Shown piece after piece: positions 33,666-36,388 of a stretch of DNA of 36,388 bases. The position numbers and the translations under genes were made by a program. How positions within the stretch are numbered: the first letter of the stretch is position 1; each line of letters starts with the position of its first letter. The stretch is taken from the NCBI GenBank assembly GCA_025057935.1, contig JANWUW010000076.1, forward strand, positions 1 to 36,388, given 5' to 3'. The stretch is from Thermoflexales bacterium. GTDB lineage: Bacteria; Chloroflexota; Anaerolineae; J036; Brachytrichaceae. Under the pieces are notes generated by a model that saw nothing but the letters and a program-made list of their open reading frames with translations, was not told the origin of the DNA and searched no databases.

Positions 33666-35039
33666 CTAACGGATGACGTTGATCCACGTCGGCTCGTCAT
33701 AGAGTAGCATGCGCTGATGCGTAAGCCATGACACAGCAGTTTGTACCCATGTGTCAACATCGGCACGCACTTCATTCAGCGCCGCAACCAAGCCGTTCAT
33801 GATTTGCTTGTGCAAGCGCACTGTCTCTTGTTGATGCTCACAAATGCGCATCACATGCTTTGCCCATTGCTGCGTTTCATCCTCGTGTGCCATTTGGCAC
33901 ACCGATTGCGCGAGATTGGCCAACCAACGATTTTCGTCAGGAGTGTTTTGCGCTAGGTTTTGCAATCCTTCTGTGCCGCTCATGCGCGAGAATGCGTTTA
34001 CAAGCACGCTTGGATCCATTTGCGAGCTCTGCAGCGACCACTCGTGAATGGCTTGCGCAACAAGAAACCAGTAGCAGCCCAGCCCGACACCTCCCTCAAC
34101 GCCGTGATCGCGTAGATGTCCGATGATGTTTTCAGGCATCATGATCGAGTTCTTCACAAGCGTAGAATCAATGACGCCAGCGTCCTTCAATCGTCGCGCG
34201 AGCGCGGCGATCGCCTCAGCCTGTGGCGCAGGCTGAAACGCGAGTATCAATAAGCTTGACAATGCAAACTGTTTGTCATCTGCATCGTTCAACGCCAATC
34301 CTTCCAAATGATCGGCTGTAGCGCGCGGGCTTTGGCTACGAGAGATAAGCAGCACAGTCGCTAGCGTCGCCTCATCGATCAACGGCGCGACCTGCGATGC
34401 ACCGTCGTAGGTATGCACATGGCTCAGCATGTGCAATCGACGTCGCATACGGACGCGTCGATGTTTTTGCGATAGGGCAGTTTTGAGAGCCACAAGGCGC
34501 ATGGCGCGCTTGAGGGGAGGTTGGAGGCTCAAGGCGCGACGATTTGCGACATAAGCTATACTCCACAGTGTGCCTTCGTCCAGTGTTGCCCAAGCATGTT
34601 GCCAGAATTGCGCGACGTGCTCAGCAGGCAAGGTGTTCAGATAGTGCTCGATAAGCTGCATGGCTGAGAAGCTAAGACGTATGTGCGGATTGATGAAGGC
34701 ATGTGAGAAGGCTTGAAACATTGGGGGCATAAGGCTGGAAAGATATGCTTGCAGGTCAGGGGGCGAGAACGAATGTCCTGTAATGGTGCGCTCCTCTCGG
34801 AAGCGCTGTATGCGCATCAAGTAAGGGGCAATATGCGTGCGCGCCTCGGTGCTTAAAGATGCAAGCATTCGCAAGAAATCCTGCACTGTGTAAACATCGC
34901 GCCGAGGCGTATCATCATCCTCGCTGTAGCGCGCCGCCTCAGGATACCACCAATGCCACTGACGCGGTAATAATTGTGCATCGCTAAAGAAACTCACAGC
35001 GCGCGCGACGTTACCGATAGTGAGCATCATATATGTCAT
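33666..35039 (-). CDS. Unknown protein, 457 aa, predominantly helical
   Basis: No family recognised. No signal peptide. Composition suggests a soluble all-alpha protein, perhaps HEAT/TPR-like. Visible pieces are QWHWWYPEAARYSEDDDTPRRD near the N-terminus, a basic patch LSQKHRRVRMRRRLHM (about 190-205) that could contact nucleic acid, and EGGVGLGCYWFLVAQAIHEW in the C-terminal third. It ends in DEPTWINVIR. The start at 35039 is supported by a TGCTAGAAT extended -10 that ends 14 nt upstream; there is no Shine-Dalgarno sequence. Same strand as the SSB-like gene, 271 nt upstream of its start, with separate promoters. Lower GC than the core genes. Size, loosely similar C-terminus and promoter type resemble the 454-aa unknown, so the two may be a functional pair; that is inference. 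Confidence 0.7.
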   Translation of the reverse strand: MTYMMLTIGNVARAVSFFSDAQLLPRQWHWWYPEAARYSEDDDTPRRDVYTVQDFLRMLASLSTEARTHIAPYLMRIQRFREERTITGHSFSPPDLQAYLSSLMPPMFQAFSHAFINPHIRLSFSAMQLIEHYLNTLPAEHVAQFWQHAWATLDEGTLWSIAYVANRRALSLQPPLKRAMRLVALKTALSQKHRRVRMRRRLHMLSHVHTYDGASQVAPLIDEATLATVLLISRSQSPRATADHLEGLALNDADDKQFALSSLLILAFQPAPQAEAIAALARRLKDAGVIDSTLVKNSIMMPENIIGHLRDHGVEGGVGLGCYWFLVAQAIHEWSLQSSQMDPSVLVNAFSRMSGTEGLQNLAQNTPDENRWLANLAQSVCQMAHEDETQQWAKHVMRICEHQQETVRLHKQIMNGLVAALNEVRADVDTWVQTAVSWLTHQRMLLYDEPTWINVIR

Positions 35040-35053
35040 GCGTTCACTAGTCT

Positions 35054-35062
35054 ATTCTAGCA
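35054..35062 (-). promoter_or_regulatory. Extended -10 (TGCTAGAAT) for the 457-aa unknown gene
   Basis: The same 9-mer as at 14149-14157. Fourteen nt separate its end from the ATG at 35039, implying a leader of about 7 nt. It lies between the start codon and the dyad elements at 35108-35208, which are well placed as upstream operators. Confidence 0.6.
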
Positions 35063-35107
35063 TGCTCTTCTTGCGCATGAGAGAGCACACACAATGACCA
35101 GGAATAC

Positions 35108-35138
35108 ACGCAAGATGCCTGCCCTTAAGGGCTTGCGT
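35108..35138. promoter_or_regulatory. Nested dyad: ACGCAAG...GCCCTTAAGGGC...CTTGCGT
   Basis: A perfect 12-bp palindrome GCCCTTAAGGGC (35121-35132) lies within an outer 7-bp inverted repeat ACGCAAG (35108-35114) / CTTGCGT (35132-35138). It sits 46 bp upstream of the 457-aa gene's -10 box. It could be a repressor or activator site, or a hairpin. Confidence 0.45.
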
Positions 35139-35162
35139 TGCTGCGTGCGACGCGCCTCTTTT

Positions 35163-35208
35163 GCATGGGCAGTGTTGCTCACACGGTTTGCTCACAACTC
35201 GCCCATGC
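35163..35208. repeat. Inverted arms GCATGGGC/GCCCATGC enclosing two TTGCTCACA direct repeats
   Basis: Outer 8-bp inverted arms (35163-35170 and 35201-35208) flank two exact 9-bp direct repeats TTGCTCACA (35175-35183 and 35188-35196), spaced 13 bp apart. The combination is iteron- or operator-like and lies about 100 bp upstream of the promoter of the 457-aa gene. Confidence 0.5.
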
Positions 35209-35850
35209 GTGCAACGGCTCGCTCAATGGAATAGAATGTAGGCATCGCGCGCAACACTTGGTCTGGTTCCTGACCTACCATGGAAAGTGGATGCTATAAG
35301 GTACGTAAACGGCTTAAGAGCCAGAGGCGTATGCGTCGAAGTACTCTGTGATACGCCTGTATCGCAACATAAACTAATTCAGCGCTTGGGTTATTTGCGT
35401 TGCCGACACGACGTGCCGCCCAAACACGTAACCCTTGCTAAGAACGCATTGCCGCCGCATGAATCAGTCCTGCGCGATCTACTGCCAGCACCCTTTTGTC
35501 CCCACATACGCTTGTCCTCATCTTTGAGCCAAGCAGCGCTGGAAGACGTGGAGCGACATGCATCGTAACATCTACCCGTGACACGAAGCGGATAGCATTG
35601 AGGCTTGTGTGTGACGAATCGCGTGTGACCACGAGATGCGTTTGCGAGCCGACATCGCTCTGCCCTCCCACACCTCAAATCGTCAGACGTGCTCTTAGAC
35701 GCATTGCCTATGGCACATCATGCGCACGCCTCCTGATGTTCGTGGACATCCGCTTCCTGGTGATGATGATGAAATACGGCCATCTGTCGAATCTTCAAAT
35801 GGCAGATGCGCGTGATCGCGGGCACTATAACATCTTCAATCTTCCATGTC
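35209..35850. other. Unresolved, probably non-coding or decayed stretch
   Basis: About 640 bp without a convincing gene. Short open frames exist on both strands (for example plus 35287-35568 with a GTG start, and minus 35438-35671, whose middle VSRVDVTMHVAPRLPALLGS looks mildly protein-like). None has a Shine-Dalgarno sequence, a promoter or a recognisable domain, and they overlap one another. A TATAAC at 35827-35832 may be a -10 box for the gene that starts at 35863. The stretch may contain a degraded gene. Confidence 0.4.
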
Positions 35851-35862
35851 GGAGAAGCGACG

Positions 35863-36237
35863 ATGCCTGATGACAATCTTCTGCACGCTCTTGTGTCCAT
35901 ATCTCTTGCCACGCATTATCCATTCCTGGTTTGCCCCTTGCTGATCGCGTGTATCCTCGTGCGCGCCGCGCTGCTGCTTGCGCCACGTCCCAAAACGGCG
36001 CAGGCAAGAATCACAAGAGATGTGTATGAAGATTTCGTGATCCCTAATCACATCGCATATGCGCTGCGCGGCGCTTTTGCGCCACATGCTCTGATACATC
36101 GGCTCTCTGAACAGCAGATGCTTGGGACTTTGCTCATCCTCGCGCCACCGAAGCCAGAGAACATCAGCAGCTCCTGCAAGATGCCGTCATGTCATATGCA
36201 AGCAGATTGGCGATGCATTTGTCGAATCTGCTATTGA
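35863..36237 (+). CDS. 5' part of an unknown, apparently frameshifted gene (running to the right edge)
   Basis: The ATG at 35863 has GGAG 8 nt upstream. The frame gives 124 aa to a stop at 36237: an N-terminal hydrophobic helix (about 10-40, HYPFLVCPLLIACILVRAAL), then ITRDVYEDFVIPNHIAYALR and HALIHRLSEQQM. From about residue 85 it turns poor. Coding-like sequence continues in the next frame (DFAHPRATEAREHQQLLQDA and VMSYASR, about 36125-36200) and then in the third (IGDAFVESAIDACTRHMEDV, about 36205 to the edge). Each switch corresponds to loss of one base. Either a pseudogene, two sequencing indels, or less likely programmed shifts. No family recognised. Confidence 0.5.
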   Translation: MPDDNLLHALVSISLATHYPFLVCPLLIACILVRAALLLAPRPKTAQARITRDVYEDFVIPNHIAYALRGAFAPHALIHRLSEQQMLGTLLILAPPKPENISSSCKMPSCHMQADWRCICRICY

Positions 36238-36388
36238 CGCTTGTACACGACACATGGAGGATGTCTATGGCCCAATCATTCGCTCTGTTTATGCCACGGA
36301 AGCGCTGAGTGGCATCTTTGCGCCAGAATTTTTTGTACCGCGACCTGTCCGAACAACACCTTTTGTTTTCTCTGCCTGTGCTCGCGTG
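36205..36388 (+). pseudogene. Downstream frame of the same frameshifted gene, open at the edge
   Basis: The frame reading IGDAFVESAIDACTRHMEDV, YGPIIRSVYATEALSGIFAP, then EFFVPRPVRTTPFVFSA is open to the window end. It has no start codon of its own before the Met at 36254 and no Shine-Dalgarno sequence. It is best read as the continuation of the gene that begins at 35863. Function unknown. Confidence 0.5.

Noticed and set aside
35287-35568. Plus-strand 93-aa ORF with GTG start
   Set aside because: No ribosome-binding site, promoter or recognised domain; it competes with equally long minus-strand ORFs over the same bases.
1-36388. CRISPR arrays, tRNA or rRNA genes, complete insertion sequences
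   Set aside because: I saw no regularly spaced repeats, no tRNA-like cloverleaf with CCA or TTCGANNC arm, no rRNA signatures and no transposase domain. By-eye inspection could miss a single tRNA.

Overview
This is a high-GC chromosomal window, most likely from a bacteriochlorophyll-making member of the Chloroflexota (an Anaerolineae-like or Roseiflexus-like filamentous phototroph). That is an inference. It rests on a BChl a gene cluster (bchH, bchD, bchI, bchF and a PUCC-family transporter), an SSB-like protein with a DPNTGGPR segment that I associate with this phylum, LysW-type amino-acid genes, and many -10 boxes placed directly against start codons (leaderless genes).

Layout. Positions 1-8550 (minus strand) hold a compact pigment operon, pucC-bchF-bchI-bchD-bchH, with bchH running off the left edge. 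It builds and inserts the Mg of bacteriochlorophyll (BchHDI), hydrates the C3 vinyl group (BchF) and probably serves pigment or antenna delivery (PucC). An intrinsic terminator at 8632-8681 insulates it from the upstream unit. Positions 9154-11785 (minus) hold thioesterase-carA-EamA. Positions 11811-14123 (minus) hold a HAS-barrel-like protein and a HerA-type DNA-translocating ATPase. Divergently, 14280-16175 (plus) carries an ArgC/LysY reductase and an ArgB/LysZ kinase of the LysW-carrier type. Positions 16192-19557 (minus) encode a large modular cell-wall protein. Divergent to it, 19641-23032 (plus) carries a LysM-M23 endopeptidase and two GT4 glycosyltransferases. Positions 22989-28912 (minus) hold mreD, mrdA (PBP2), a membrane-anchored alpha/beta hydrolase and a GT39-like glycosyltransferase. 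Thus 16-29 kb is largely an envelope and cell-shape region. Positions 29073-30152 encode a two-TM RCK-domain protein without a K+ selectivity filter.

From 30.18 kb to the right end the character changes. There are fused remnants of restriction-modification genes (C-terminus of a type III/DEAD-type restriction subunit, and an internal piece of a D12 adenine methylase). These are followed by a lower-GC accessory segment with long non-coding stretches. It carries a 142-aa orphan, two unrecognised 454- and 457-aa proteins, a divergent SSB-like protein and a multiply frameshifted gene at the right edge. Three of these accessory genes have extended -10 promoters (TGnTAnnnT) so close to the start codon that their mRNAs should be leaderless or nearly so. 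Operator-like inverted and direct repeats lie upstream of the two large unknowns. This segment is the best candidate for something undescribed, but I cannot assign it a function.
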